In this document: positions 50,055 through 58,990 of the stretch, piece by piece
How the letters are laid out: every line of letters starts with the position of its first letter
How positions within the stretch are numbered: position 1 is the stretch's first letter
Notes under the pieces: generated by a model
What the model was told of the DNA's origin: nothing
Database searches by the model: none
What the model saw: only the letters and a program-made list of their open reading frames with translations
Position numbers and translations under genes: made by a program
Source of the DNA: Moduliflexus sp964602655
GTDB taxonomy: Bacteria; Moduliflexota; Moduliflexia; Moduliflexales; Moduliflexaceae
Assembly: GCA_964602655.1 (NCBI GenBank)
Contig: CAZRSF010000021.1
Coordinates: forward strand, 1 to 64,000
Direction: 5' to 3'
DNA: 64,000 nt

Positions 50055-50094
50055 AAAAAGACTTCACACCTTTTCAGCGGTCTGAAGTCTTTTT
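50055..50094. terminator. Bidirectional-looking terminator after sigma factor
   Basis: The arms aaaaagacttca and tgaagtctttttt, with internal extension acc/ggt, give a stem flanked by T-runs on both strands. It follows the sigma-factor stop on the minus strand. Confidence 0.85.
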
Positions 50095-50121
50095 TCTCTC
50101 GCAGCAATGTATTCGACACAT

Positions 50122-50940
50122 TTAGTTGTGAACGTGCAACGTTTGGCGGAGTTTATTAATCGCGCTTTCTTTGATCTGCCGGACGCGTTCACGCGTAATG
50201 CCGAATTTTTCGCCGATGTCTTTCAAGGTTTTCGGTTCGCCGTCTTGTAAGCCGTAGTACATCTCAACAATGTCGCGTTCACGGCCATTCAGACCGGATA
50301 ATGCTCGATAGGCAAGGTCTTGATCCATTTTTTGCAAGACCACGCGATCCGGTCGTCGTTCTTCATCTTCTGAAATAAAATCAACAAAGGAATTCGTGTC
50401 GTCATCCGCAACCAATGGCGCATCAAGCGATAAATACGGATACGAGGCGTTGAGTTTGCGTTTAATCGTTTCGAGATGCAATTCGATGTGACGCAGCGTA
50501 TCGGTGTCAGTATCATGCTGTCGCCCCAATTCGCTGGACAATTCATGAAGTTTCCGGTGCTCCTTCAAGAGCGACAACACACGTTTGATCGGAATGCGCA
50601 CGATTTTCGATTTATCCGCTAACGCCTGAAAAATCTGACGTTTGATCAACCAACTGGCATACGAAGAAAACTTGACGCCGCGTGTTTCATCAAACTGCCC
50701 AATTGCATTCATCAGGCCGATATTTCCCTCGTTAATCAAATCCGCAAGCGGCAGCCCAAGATGTTGATACCGTTTCGCGATACTGACCACGAAACGAAGG
50801 TTCGACGTGACGAGTTGTTCTGCTGCGTTTTGCGAGCCTTTTCGCGATTGCTGTATCAACGACACCTCATCCTCATGAGACAACAGCGGATACTGGCGAA
50901 TATCTCTTAAATATGGAGTTAATGTGGTGGTTTCCATCAT
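50122..50940 (-). CDS. Sigma-70 family RNA polymerase sigma factor (group 2-like)
   Basis: This 272-residue sigma factor has regions 1.2-4 but no long region 1.1. Region 2 reads NLRFVVSIAKRYQHLGLPLA with INEGNIGLMNAIGQFD following, then SSYASWLIKRQIF. Region 4 has TLKDIGEKFGITRERVRQIK. It is like RpoS/SigA-type alternative factors. GAGGAGAG precedes the ATG at 50940. Confidence 0.93.
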   Translation of the reverse strand: MMETTTLTPYLRDIRQYPLLSHEDEVSLIQQSRKGSQNAAEQLVTSNLRFVVSIAKRYQHLGLPLADLINEGNIGLMNAIGQFDETRGVKFSSYASWLIKRQIFQALADKSKIVRIPIKRVLSLLKEHRKLHELSSELGRQHDTDTDTLRHIELHLETIKRKLNASYPYLSLDAPLVADDDTNSFVDFISEDEERRPDRVVLQKMDQDLAYRALSGLNGRERDIVEMYYGLQDGEPKTLKDIGEKFGITRERVRQIKESAINKLRQTLHVHN

Positions 50941-51441
50941 GTTCTCTCCTCGCATCTATAAACAAGACCTTATTATAAAATAAGACCTTTTTAGTCCGTA
51001 TTCAATAAATAAAAAATCAAAAAATATAGTGGAATGTCAAAAAATCAAAGGCGCATATCGTGGGGGTAAAAAATCTCACGAAATCCTTATAGCAGGTTAT
51101 GAATCTCACCTCCTTCTGACCATCACGTTGTAAATATGCTCCAAGAATCTATATAGCAGAAATCGTGCCAATGATGACGAGATGAAGTAACTCATGATAA
51201 TCAGGCTATACAGGGCGAACGAGGAGGAAATAACCCCTGTAATAATTCGTGACGTTGTAAAAAATTCGACCGGTAAAAAATGTTACCATACCAGTGAGAG
51301 TGAGGAGCGATTCGGAAGGAGTGGGCGCAGCGGTATTTCCTTCGAATGAGATGAGGAGAAAGTCGGACAGGCGCGGCGCAGACGTATGCAACGCGCTTGC
51401 ATGTCCGACTATCAGGTTAGATTGGCTGAGAACGTTCTGGC
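50941..51441. other. Intergenic region, 501 bp
   Basis: The 5' region of the sigma factor gene lies in it. It contains an interrupted inverted repeat, agtcggaca (51361-51369) and tgtccgact (51402-51410), with an inner gcgcg/cgcgc. Nothing else was recognised. Short frames here do not look like genes. Confidence 0.5.
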
Positions 51442-51936
51442 TTATGTTCTTTCTGTCTTGTCAAGGATGCTTTTCGCCCATGTTTTCGCAGTCTGAACCG
51501 ACGCATCCGGTGTCTTTTCCGGGTTCAGGAAGCCGATATCGCCAAGAAAGGTGTTGCCGGATAATTCTGCCTTCAATGCTTCGATGGTTTTCCCCGCGTT
51601 TCCGCCAAAGCAGCAAAAAAAAGCGACTTGCTTGCCTTTCAGCGGATACTGCGCAAAAAACGTGCGAAATGCGGGGCTATAACTGCCTGCCCAGACTGGC
51701 GTACCAAACACAATCAATTCATAATCGGTGGGCTTGATTGTAAAAGGCTGCAATTCCGGGCGTTCTTTCATCATGACCTGTTTGCCTGCCCAGAAAAATT
51801 TGAAAATGCCTTTGTTCTGAATACTTTTGACGGTTTGTAATTGCAGCAAGTCTGCGTTCATGGTTTCAGCGACAGCTTTAGCGATCAACGCCGTGTTGCC
51901 TTCTAACGAATAATAGATGACCAGTGATTTTGGCAT
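51442..51936 (-). CDS. Flavodoxin-like protein
   Basis: This 164-residue protein has the FMN-binding YSLEGNTALIAKAVA at its N-terminus and FGTPVWAGSYSPAFR. It ends near KTWAKSIL. It resembles flavodoxins of anaerobes. I chose the ATG at 51936 because GGAGAAAACT lies upstream. Confidence 0.88.
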   Translation of the reverse strand: MPKSLVIYYSLEGNTALIAKAVAETMNADLLQLQTVKSIQNKGIFKFFWAGKQVMMKERPELQPFTIKPTDYELIVFGTPVWAGSYSPAFRTFFAQYPLKGKQVAFFCCFGGNAGKTIEALKAELSGNTFLGDIGFLNPEKTPDASVQTAKTWAKSILDKTERT

Positions 51937-51950
51937 AGTTTTCTCCATTA

Positions 51951-51981
51951 GCTGTCAGACACCTTCAAGGTGTCTGACAGC
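51951..51981. repeat. Palindrome family C, copy 2
   Basis: The arms gctgtcagacacctt and aaggtgtctgacagc flank one central base. It lies between asnS and the flavodoxin gene. Confidence 0.85.
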
Positions 51982-51990
51982 TTCGCGTGG

Positions 51991-53364
51991 TTAAAATTCG
52001 AGGTTTTTGGGTGTGCGGGCGAACGGAATCACGTCGCGGATATTACTCACGCCGGTGATCATCATCAAAAAGCGTTCGAAGCCCATGCCGAAGCCGGAAT
52101 GCGGCACGCTGCCGAAGCGGCGCAGGTCGAAATACCACCAATACGGCGCGGTCTCCATCTTCACTTCCGCCATGCGCTGCTGCAACACGTCGAGCCGTTC
52201 TTCGCGCTGGCTGCCGCCGATGAGTTCGCCGACGCCCGGCACAAGCACGTCCATCGCGCGCACGGTGCGATTGTCGTCGTTCAGGCGCATGTAAAACGGC
52301 TTGATGGTTTTCGGATAATCGTACACAATCACCGGCTTTTTGAAGTGCGTTTCGCACAAATAGCGCTCGTGTTCGGTCTGCAAATCCGTGCCGAACTCCA
52401 CCGGAAATTCGAAGGTTTTGCCGGAAGCTTTCAAAATATCAATCGCTTCCTGATACGGCAGCCGCGCAAAGTCGCTGTTCACCAAATTTTCTAAGCGGTT
52501 CATCAGGGTGTCGTCCACGAATTTGGCGAACAATTCGAGATCGTCCGCGCATTGCTCCATGATATGCGCCGTCATGTATTTGACCATCGTTTCCGCCAAT
52601 ACCATATTATCCGTCAAATCCGCGAACGCGACTTCCGGCTCGATCATCCAGAATTCGGCGGCATGGCGCGGCGTGTTGGAATTTTCCGAACGGAATGTCG
52701 GGCCAAAGGTATAGACGCTGCCAAGCGAACAGGCGTAGGCTTCGGCTTCTAACTGGCCGGAAACCGTCAGACTCGCTTCTTTGCCGAAAAAGTCCTGCTC
52801 GAACGCCGCTTCGCCTTGCGGCGGGACAAACGCGGTCGGCAGCGTCGTCACGCGAAACATCTGGCCTGCGCCTTCGCAATCCGATCCTGTAATAATCGGT
52901 GTGTGCACATAAAAAAACCCGCCTTCATGAAAAAATTGATGCGCGGCATACGCGCTTTCTGACCGAATGCGGAACATCGCGCCGAATTTATTGGTGCGGG
53001 GGCGGAGATGAGCGATGGTGCGAAGGAATTCGTCGGAATGACGTTTTTTCTGTAACGGAAAGGTTTCGGCGTCAGCCTCGCCAATCAGGCGGATCGAGGT
53101 GGCGCGGAGTTCCCATTTTTGGCCTTTGCCGGGCGATTCGACGATGTTGCCTTCTACCGCGACCGATGCGCCGGTATTGATGTCTTTCAGCGCCTCGAAT
53201 CCTGCAATGGATTCTTCAAGAATGACTTGAAGATTTTTTAAGCAGGAGCCGTCATTCAGTTCTAAAAAGGCAAACCCTTTGGCGTCCCGTTTGGTGCGTA
53301 CCCACCCGCGAATCGAGGCATTCGCTGGCGGTTGTTCGCTGGTTAAAATATCCTTGATTCGCAT
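51991..53364 (-). CDS. asnS: Asparaginyl-tRNA synthetase
   Basis: This 457-residue class II synthetase has an OB-fold (about 17-100) and a catalytic core ending GFGMGFERFLMMITGVSNIR. It charges tRNA-Asn. Length and motifs are those of bacterial AsnS, including FRSENSNTPRHAAEFWMIEP. So Asn-tRNA is made directly. Confidence 0.97.
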   Translation of the reverse strand: MRIKDILTSEQPPANASIRGWVRTKRDAKGFAFLELNDGSCLKNLQVILEESIAGFEALKDINTGASVAVEGNIVESPGKGQKWELRATSIRLIGEADAETFPLQKKRHSDEFLRTIAHLRPRTNKFGAMFRIRSESAYAAHQFFHEGGFFYVHTPIITGSDCEGAGQMFRVTTLPTAFVPPQGEAAFEQDFFGKEASLTVSGQLEAEAYACSLGSVYTFGPTFRSENSNTPRHAAEFWMIEPEVAFADLTDNMVLAETMVKYMTAHIMEQCADDLELFAKFVDDTLMNRLENLVNSDFARLPYQEAIDILKASGKTFEFPVEFGTDLQTEHERYLCETHFKKPVIVYDYPKTIKPFYMRLNDDNRTVRAMDVLVPGVGELIGGSQREERLDVLQQRMAEVKMETAPYWWYFDLRRFGSVPHSGFGMGFERFLMMITGVSNIRDVIPFARTPKNLEF

Positions 53365-53376
53365 AATGAATGAGCA

Positions 53377-53409
53377 AGCCCTGTCAGGGTTTTACACCCT
53401 GACAGGGCT
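53377..53409. repeat. Palindrome family B, copy 7
   Basis: The arms AGCCCTGTCAGGGT and ACCCTGACAGGGCT enclose a 5-nt loop. It lies between asnS and the GH13 gene. Confidence 0.85.
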
Positions 53410-53420
53410 GTTTATGGATG

Positions 53421-54722
53421 TTAACGAATGGCGTAGAGTAACTTGACTTCGCCAGGTTCTAACTGGTGTTCGACAAGGTCGGTCACTTGTTTTAACTTCC
53501 GATGCGGCGAAATATCCTGCACATTGGTTGTCCCCATGATGTTAAACAGATTCGGCAGACGAACCGTGTGCGCCCCGTGCGTTTCAGGATTGGCCAGCAC
53601 GATCATTTTTTCTTTGCCGTTCTGGCTCTCTTTGGTAAATCCGAACAGGCGTCCGTCATTCAGGCGCAATATCTCAAGATAATTGTCTTCCTGAAGAATA
53701 TCGTATTTCGCTTTGATCGCGTTGATTTTGGCGATCTCGCTGGAAATGTCATACGATGCCGGTTCCCACCATGACGGATCCGTATGCACCACATGTATCT
53801 GGCGGCGGAAACCGAATTCGAAGCCGATAGTGATGGAAATGCTAGAACAGATATACGCGCCTAAGGCATATTTCAGGAGCGCCATGCGCTGGTTGCCGTT
53901 GGTTTCATGCGCATAACGTAGCGTGTCATGATTTTCGGGAAAGGTGATTGACGGTGCGCGGCGGGCGTACTGCCGGTTTTGTTCGAGAAACCAGTCGTCT
54001 TTCAAATTCCACCATTTGAAACTGTTGGAAATAAAATCGAAACCGGCCTCGGCGACTTCAACGACTTGATACGGCTGGCATCCGAGCGTTTCGCCTAAAA
54101 AGATCGCATCGGGGAACTGCTCTTTGACGCGTGGAATCAAAAAGCGCCAGAGGTCGGCGGGCACATGATAAGCGGCATCGCAGCGGAAACCGCGCACACC
54201 GAGGCTGCAATAAAATACGAACATCTCGACCCAGTAATTCCAGAGATTCTGGCGGTCGGACGAATGTGCGTTATCAATCTGCGCCAAATCTTTCCATTCC
54301 ACCCAGTTATTGCCGTCCATCGCGCCAGGATGGCGCAGGCTGCCGTCAGGATTTCTGACGTACCATTCCGGGTGTTTTTGCGACAGCGGAGAATCAAAAG
54401 CGGTATGATTAATCACCACATCCATCATCAATTTCATGCCGCGCGCGTCGGCTTCTTTACACACCTTTTTCAACAGGTCATTTCCTTGTTTGACGTGCTT
54501 TTCAGGATGTTGAAAATCATACTTGCCCGTCACATACAGCGGATGATACTGATAGTGATTTTTAATCGCGTAGTCAGACCCGGAAAAACCGGGATAATTG
54601 ATCGGATTGATATAAATCCAGTCGAAATTCATCGCCTGGATGCGGTCGAAATGCTCAATCCATTTATCCATGTGGCCGACTAACTTAGGGTACAAATTAT
54701 ACACCCGAATCCCTTGTTTCAT
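53421..54722 (-). CDS. GH13-family alpha-amylase-like enzyme (short form)
   Basis: This 433-residue (beta/alpha)8 barrel has all four GH13 motifs: DVVINH (101-106), GVRGFRCDAAY with Asp182 as nucleophile, FLGETLG with Glu211 as acid/base, and FPENHDT with Asp266. So it should be catalytically active on alpha-glucans or maltosides. It resembles the catalytic domain of GlgE-like maltosyltransferases but lacks their long N-terminal part. AAAGGAGAG precedes the ATG. No signal peptide. Confidence 0.9.
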   Translation of the reverse strand: MKQGIRVYNLYPKLVGHMDKWIEHFDRIQAMNFDWIYINPINYPGFSGSDYAIKNHYQYHPLYVTGKYDFQHPEKHVKQGNDLLKKVCKEADARGMKLMMDVVINHTAFDSPLSQKHPEWYVRNPDGSLRHPGAMDGNNWVEWKDLAQIDNAHSSDRQNLWNYWVEMFVFYCSLGVRGFRCDAAYHVPADLWRFLIPRVKEQFPDAIFLGETLGCQPYQVVEVAEAGFDFISNSFKWWNLKDDWFLEQNRQYARRAPSITFPENHDTLRYAHETNGNQRMALLKYALGAYICSSISITIGFEFGFRRQIHVVHTDPSWWEPASYDISSEIAKINAIKAKYDILQEDNYLEILRLNDGRLFGFTKESQNGKEKMIVLANPETHGAHTVRLPNLFNIMGTTNVQDISPHRKLKQVTDLVEHQLEPGEVKLLYAIR

Positions 54723-54947
54723 GCGATCTCTCCTTTGCGCTCGTTCGGTGTTATTATCAATATCATTGTGGTCTTTTGGCGTTATGCTGATGAAAGAAAA
54801 GCAGCTTCCGGTCTTGCTGTCAAGCGATTTCTGGCGGTGTTACGATTTTCGGGAGAATGCGGGCGGCATGCGTCCGACACAATTGCTGGGACAAAAGGCG
54901 TACAAACGCTTGCTTTTGAGGTAAAAACAAGCGTTTGCGTGTTGGAC

Positions 54948-56510
54948 TTAAAACGGAAATTCTTCGGATTGCTGTTGCGGCAAGGTGGTTTGTTCCGACT
55001 CCGACGCAGGCTCTTGATCGTAAAATGGCTCTTTCGCGACGGCATGAACGCGGTTCGCGGCGATAATAATCGCTTTGGGTCTCACAGGGCAGACGTACTG
55101 ACATGCGCCGCAGCCGATGCAGAGATCAAGGTTTGTTTCAGGATAAAAGACGCCATCTCGCTCTTGCGTATAGACGGCATGAGTCGGGCAGACTTCGGCA
55201 CATGCGCCGCAGTTCTCGTGGCGCGTATGCACGATGCAGCGATCTTTCAATAAATTCACCGTCCCAATCTGCGTTAATTGTTTTTCAGGGAGCGGCAGCG
55301 GCGCAATCGCCTTCGTGGGGCAAATCTGGCCGCACGAATTACATTCGTAATTGCAGAACCCCGCGTCGAAGTTCATTTCCGGCTGCATCACGCCGCGCAA
55401 ACCGTATGCGCCATGCGCAGGCTGAAGCACCTGCGATGGGCAGGCGGAAACGCAGAGATGACAGCCCGTACACAGATCAGCCAGACGCTCGAGGCTTTTC
55501 GCGCCAGGCGGCGCAATCGGCAGGCGGATGCCGTTTGAAAGCAGCGGTTTCGCCCACAGACGCAGCGGAGCGCTCGCGGCGAATCCCAGCAATGAGACCA
55601 TGCCGACCATGAATTCACGGCGTGTCTGGCTCGCGGCGGGCGCTGCGGCCTGACTGCGTTCAGGCAGGCTCGAATACGTGATGGCATGCGTCGGGCAAAC
55701 GGCAAGGCAGTCAAAACAGGCGACACAGCGGCTGGCATCAATCTGTTTTTCCGCAATATTGATGCATCCGGCGCGGCATTCCCGCTCGCAACGCTTGCAT
55801 GATGTGCAGGCGGCAGGCTGCAACCTGACATTTATCCAGGAAAAGCGCGACACGAGGCCGAGCAGTGTACCGACCGGGCAGAGCGTGTTGCAATACCATC
55901 TGCCGCGCAAGACGACCGCGATGGTCAGCAAAATGAGCGTGATTGTCGGAAATACCAGCAGCAGCGGCGACACGCGAACAACATTCTTCAAATGCATTCC
56001 GTAGATGTCGAAATGTTCGAGAAGCGCCACCACCAGATTGTTTCCGCTGACATAGAGCGGGCGCAGAAGATGCGTCGCAATGCGTCCGAACATGCTGTAT
56101 GGATCAAGCAGATTCAACAGCGTGAAACTGCCTGCAATCGCGGCAAATGCAGTCACAAGCGCCGTAATATACCGCAGGCGGCGCGAGGGGGGATAATACG
56201 TCGAACGTTTCTTTTTGCGGAATATTCGCGCCACCCACAACAGCCCGTCCTGCAAAATGCCAAGCGGACACAGCACGGCGCAATAGAACCGCCCGAAGAG
56301 CAGCGTAAGCGCAAGGATGATGACAAAACCGAACGAGACGCCAATCGCGCCACTGAACAGAAATTCGACCAACGACGGCGTAAATTGCCAGAACAACAGC
56401 GGCCTTGCCAATTTTTCACCAGTTTCGCCGCCGAGGAACACAATAACAAATAGAACGAAAATGAGACTGGCAAGCGCCATGCGAACGAGTTTCAGCGTGC
56501 GATTCTTCAT
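54948..56510 (-). CDS. NapH-NapG-like fusion ferredoxin membrane protein
   Basis: This 520-residue protein starts with a NapH-like part: TMs at about 10-27, 52-72, 113-136 and 182-202, and the Cys-containing CAVLCPLGILQD and CNTLCPVGTLLGL motifs. Fe-S motifs follow (CTSCKRCERECRAGC, CVACFDCLAVCP). At residue 296 a twin-arginine-like TRREFMVGMVSLLGFAA starts a NapG/MauM-like ferredoxin part (CTGCHLCVSACP, CNSCGQICP, CGACAEVCP, CIGCGACQYVCP). It would pass electrons from quinol to a periplasmic acceptor. It follows a terminator after pheC with no Shine-Dalgarno visible before the ATG. Confidence 0.85.
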   Translation of the reverse strand: MKNRTLKLVRMALASLIFVLFVIVFLGGETGEKLARPLLFWQFTPSLVEFLFSGAIGVSFGFVIILALTLLFGRFYCAVLCPLGILQDGLLWVARIFRKKKRSTYYPPSRRLRYITALVTAFAAIAGSFTLLNLLDPYSMFGRIATHLLRPLYVSGNNLVVALLEHFDIYGMHLKNVVRVSPLLLVFPTITLILLTIAVVLRGRWYCNTLCPVGTLLGLVSRFSWINVRLQPAACTSCKRCERECRAGCINIAEKQIDASRCVACFDCLAVCPTHAITYSSLPERSQAAAPAASQTRREFMVGMVSLLGFAASAPLRLWAKPLLSNGIRLPIAPPGAKSLERLADLCTGCHLCVSACPSQVLQPAHGAYGLRGVMQPEMNFDAGFCNYECNSCGQICPTKAIAPLPLPEKQLTQIGTVNLLKDRCIVHTRHENCGACAEVCPTHAVYTQERDGVFYPETNLDLCIGCGACQYVCPVRPKAIIIAANRVHAVAKEPFYDQEPASESEQTTLPQQQSEEFPF

Positions 56511-56518
56511 AAAAAATA

Positions 56519-56550
56519 GACCTCACACGCTGCAAGCACCGTGTGAGGTC
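56519..56550 (-). terminator. Intrinsic terminator or attenuator between pheC and NapH-NapG gene
   Basis: On the minus strand GACCTCACACG pairs with CGTGTGAGGTC, then a T6 run leads straight into the ATG of the next gene, 8 nt after the stem. Confidence 0.85.
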
Positions 56551-56557
56551 TTCCCTT

Positions 56558-57406
56558 TTACTTCATCCATTTATCGTAGATTTTCTGATAGGTTCCATTC
56601 ATTTGGGCTAAATGCAGCCATTGATCAATGAAGTGCTTGAGCATCACATCTCGCGGCATCATATAGGCTTTTTCGGCAAACGTAAATGGCTGATCCGGAT
56701 GCACGGCGACCAATTCAGGATGTAATTTCTGTTGGAGAATGGTTTCGATTGCATCGGTAATCATTAGATCAGCCTTTCCTTGCACGATCTGATCGAAAAT
56801 GGTGACATTATCCTCATACACAATGATCGTGGCCTTTTTGATGTTCGCGCGCGCAAACTTTTCATTCAGGCCGCCGGGATTCACGACAAGCGTCACCCCT
56901 TCCTGGTCGATCTGTTCCAGCGTTTGGAACTTCTCCGCGTTTTCTTTCAGCGTAATCGGCGTCTTGCCATCTTTCAGATACGGAAGGCTGAACAGGGCGA
57001 TCTTCTGGCGTTCCATGTTGATGGACGTGCCGCTCATCACGATGTCGAATTTCCCTGCCTGAAAATCCTGCATCAATGTCGGCCAGGACGATTTGACGAA
57101 TTTGACTTCCACGCCTAACGCTTTTCCTAAATCATTCGCCATATCAATATCAATCCCTTCGAACTGATTTGTCTCTGGATTGAGATAGGTAAACGGCTTA
57201 TAGTCGCCAGTTGTTCCGACCAGAATGGAACCACGAGCGATGATTTGATCCAACAGCGTCGCCGACACCTGCCCGACAGCAGGCGTTGTCGCCGCTTGAT
57301 CAGCCGTCACGATAGACGTCGTCAATAAGAATACGATCCCTACGACAAGAACCACATGAACCAAAAATGAACATGACCTGACAGCACAAGCGTGATACCG
57401 TTTCAT
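56558..57406 (-). CDS. pheC: Periplasmic cyclohexadienyl/prephenate dehydratase
   Basis: This 282-residue protein has an uncleaved-looking 35-residue signal region (VHVVLVVGIVFLLTTSIVTA) and a family-3 binding-protein fold. It is closer to PheC than to amino-acid-binding proteins: VGTTGDYKPFTYLN, FDIVMSGTSINMERQ, DGKTPITL, FQTLEQIDQEGVT, VVNPGGLNEKFARAN and KADLMITDAIE. Glu221 matches the catalytic Glu of the Pseudomonas enzyme (Glu173). It converts prephenate or arogenate to phenylpyruvate or phenylalanine in the periplasm. An ABC-transporter ligand-binding role is a less likely alternative. Confidence 0.88.
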   Translation of the reverse strand: MKRYHACAVRSCSFLVHVVLVVGIVFLLTTSIVTADQAATTPAVGQVSATLLDQIIARGSILVGTTGDYKPFTYLNPETNQFEGIDIDMANDLGKALGVEVKFVKSSWPTLMQDFQAGKFDIVMSGTSINMERQKIALFSLPYLKDGKTPITLKENAEKFQTLEQIDQEGVTLVVNPGGLNEKFARANIKKATIIVYEDNVTIFDQIVQGKADLMITDAIETILQQKLHPELVAVHPDQPFTFAEKAYMMPRDVMLKHFIDQWLHLAQMNGTYQKIYDKWMK

Positions 57407-57591
57407 AACCCTCTCCTTCTCATAAATGTTTACTGACTGACGACCATGAATACATCAAGTGTTTATCGGTATTTTCATTCTATATTTTGTCAAATAAAAA
57501 ACCTTTTGGAAAGGCAAACGTATGACGCCTGAAAAGAATTTTCCTTGTGGTGTTTTGAGTGTTAATCGGCGGGTTCTCAGGGCGTATTCGC

Positions 57592-57621
57592 CGAGAGGGG
57601 CGTTGAAGAACGCCCCTCTCG
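57592..57621. repeat. Hairpin after DUF362 gene
   Basis: The arms cgagaggggcgtt and aacgcccctctcg enclose a 4-nt loop (gaag). It lies 22 bp past the DUF362 stop; no T-run follows. Confidence 0.7.
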
Positions 57622-57642
57622 ACGTTGAGAATATCTGTCAAT

Positions 57643-58578
57643 TTACAGCGCGATTCGTTCGATCTTCAACGAATCTAAATTCATATTACCGATGCCGAGA
57701 TCATGCGCCTGTTTGATGTAGGAAATATTGGCAGGATCGGAGCCGAAGACTTTTGCCGCAGCAGCGTCAATCGCGACAATATCCGACGACACCAATAACG
57801 TCTTTTTATAGTCCAAATCCTCTTTTCTGGCGCGATGCGGCCCGTTTTTCATCGTCACGGCATACGCATCCACGATATTCAACGTCGGCTTTTTATACAA
57901 ACAAAATTCCGCGATGCAGGCATTGAGTCCGCTACCGTGATACGCATTCCGGTCCCAGACCACGCCCATCAAATTTTTCATGGCAATCGTCAACGATGAG
58001 GCCATGTGATGTTTGAGTACCGGCACGTTAATCAACACATCGGTTTCTAACACCAGTTCATGCACGCTCGTTTTTTTGAGCCGAGTGGCGTTCGGAATTT
58101 CGATCTCCTGATAATATTTTTTATCGTGCGCCGGAACGATAACCGCCCCTGCGCTTTTCGCCGCGTTTTCGATGCCGCTGATGGCATACGTTTTTTCCGC
58201 CGCGCTTTCATCAATCACATGATCGAACACGTACACTTTTTTCGCGCCAGCTTGCAAGCAATGCTCAACGACGCGCTTGACCAGCAGCGGGTTCGTATTC
58301 GCGCCGGTTTCCGCCTCGCGATTCCAGCCGATATTCGGTTTGACGATGACCGTTTGTCCTTTTTGCACAAAGCGCGACATGCCGCCGATAGCGGTCATCG
58401 CTTTGTCGAGCATGACATCAGGCTCGCCGTTTTTGACCGCGACTAAATCAGGAAATGCCGCATCCTGCGCCAACAGATTGCCCGGCCATCCTACAAGAGA
58501 CGCGCCATACGCCGCTGCGCCGAACGCAATGCTTCTTCGAAAAAATTCTCGTCGTGATAAAGATGATTTTCCCTTCAT
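57643..58578 (-). CDS. DUF362 protein with TAT signal
   Basis: This 311-residue protein begins with a twin-arginine signal (SLSRREFFRRSIAFGAAAYG). The body has the DUF362 signatures VIVKPNIGWNREAETGANTN and INVPVLKHHMASSLTIAMKN with LMGVVWDRNAYH following. DUF362 proteins often occur with ferredoxins and radical enzymes; function is unproven. It is transcribed towards pheC and the NapH-NapG gene. Confidence 0.9.
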   Translation of the reverse strand: MKGKSSLSRREFFRRSIAFGAAAYGASLVGWPGNLLAQDAAFPDLVAVKNGEPDVMLDKAMTAIGGMSRFVQKGQTVIVKPNIGWNREAETGANTNPLLVKRVVEHCLQAGAKKVYVFDHVIDESAAEKTYAISGIENAAKSAGAVIVPAHDKKYYQEIEIPNATRLKKTSVHELVLETDVLINVPVLKHHMASSLTIAMKNLMGVVWDRNAYHGSGLNACIAEFCLYKKPTLNIVDAYAVTMKNGPHRARKEDLDYKKTLLVSSDIVAIDAAAAKVFGSDPANISYIKQAHDLGIGNMNLDSLKIERIAL

Positions 58579-58990
58579 TGCCTGCCTCCTTGTAATGTGT
58601 TACTGAGTCTGCCATGTTTTTAGCCTACTACTTTATAGTAGATATGCGTCATTCACGTCAAGTAAATTCTCTGAAAAATAATTCGATCTCCACTGACAGC
58701 GGCAATCATGCGACATCGGCAACGTCGCCCGCAACATGAAAAATATCAGGGCGTTACGCATTTGTATTGACAAAGAATGACTGTGTTCAGAAGAGATGTC
58801 CTGACAAAAGATGGAGTGTGCGCTTCAGCTTGTCAACCGTTTTTTGGCAAACTGAAATGTGCGCGCCTACCTGTCGGTTCCACCTTGAAATAACGCGATT
58901 TGACAACCTGTGTCCCCTATTTGTTGATAACAGGAGACGAGAAGTCATGTTGTTCGATATGATTCTCTCGCATTCTGCTGTTTGCGCATT
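58579..58990. other. Intergenic region, 412 bp
   Basis: It holds a good minus-strand promoter for the DUF362 gene (58632-58661) and a weak plus-strand TTGACA (58900-58905) before the giant TPR gene. No open frame here looks like a gene. Confidence 0.5.
58632..58661 (-). promoter_or_regulatory. Candidate sigma-70 promoter for DUF362 gene
   Basis: On the minus strand TTGACG (58656-58661), an 18-bp spacer and TATAAA (58632-58637) form a near-consensus promoter 54 bp before the start codon. Confidence 0.6.

Noticed and set aside
51294..51737. Plus-strand open frame of 147 codons
   Set aside because: It is antisense to the flavodoxin gene over half its length and has no protein-like composition or ribosome-binding site.
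56558..57406. Amino-acid ABC-transporter binding protein
   Set aside because: The motif set and catalytic Glu match PheC better, and no ABC permease or ATPase genes are nearby.
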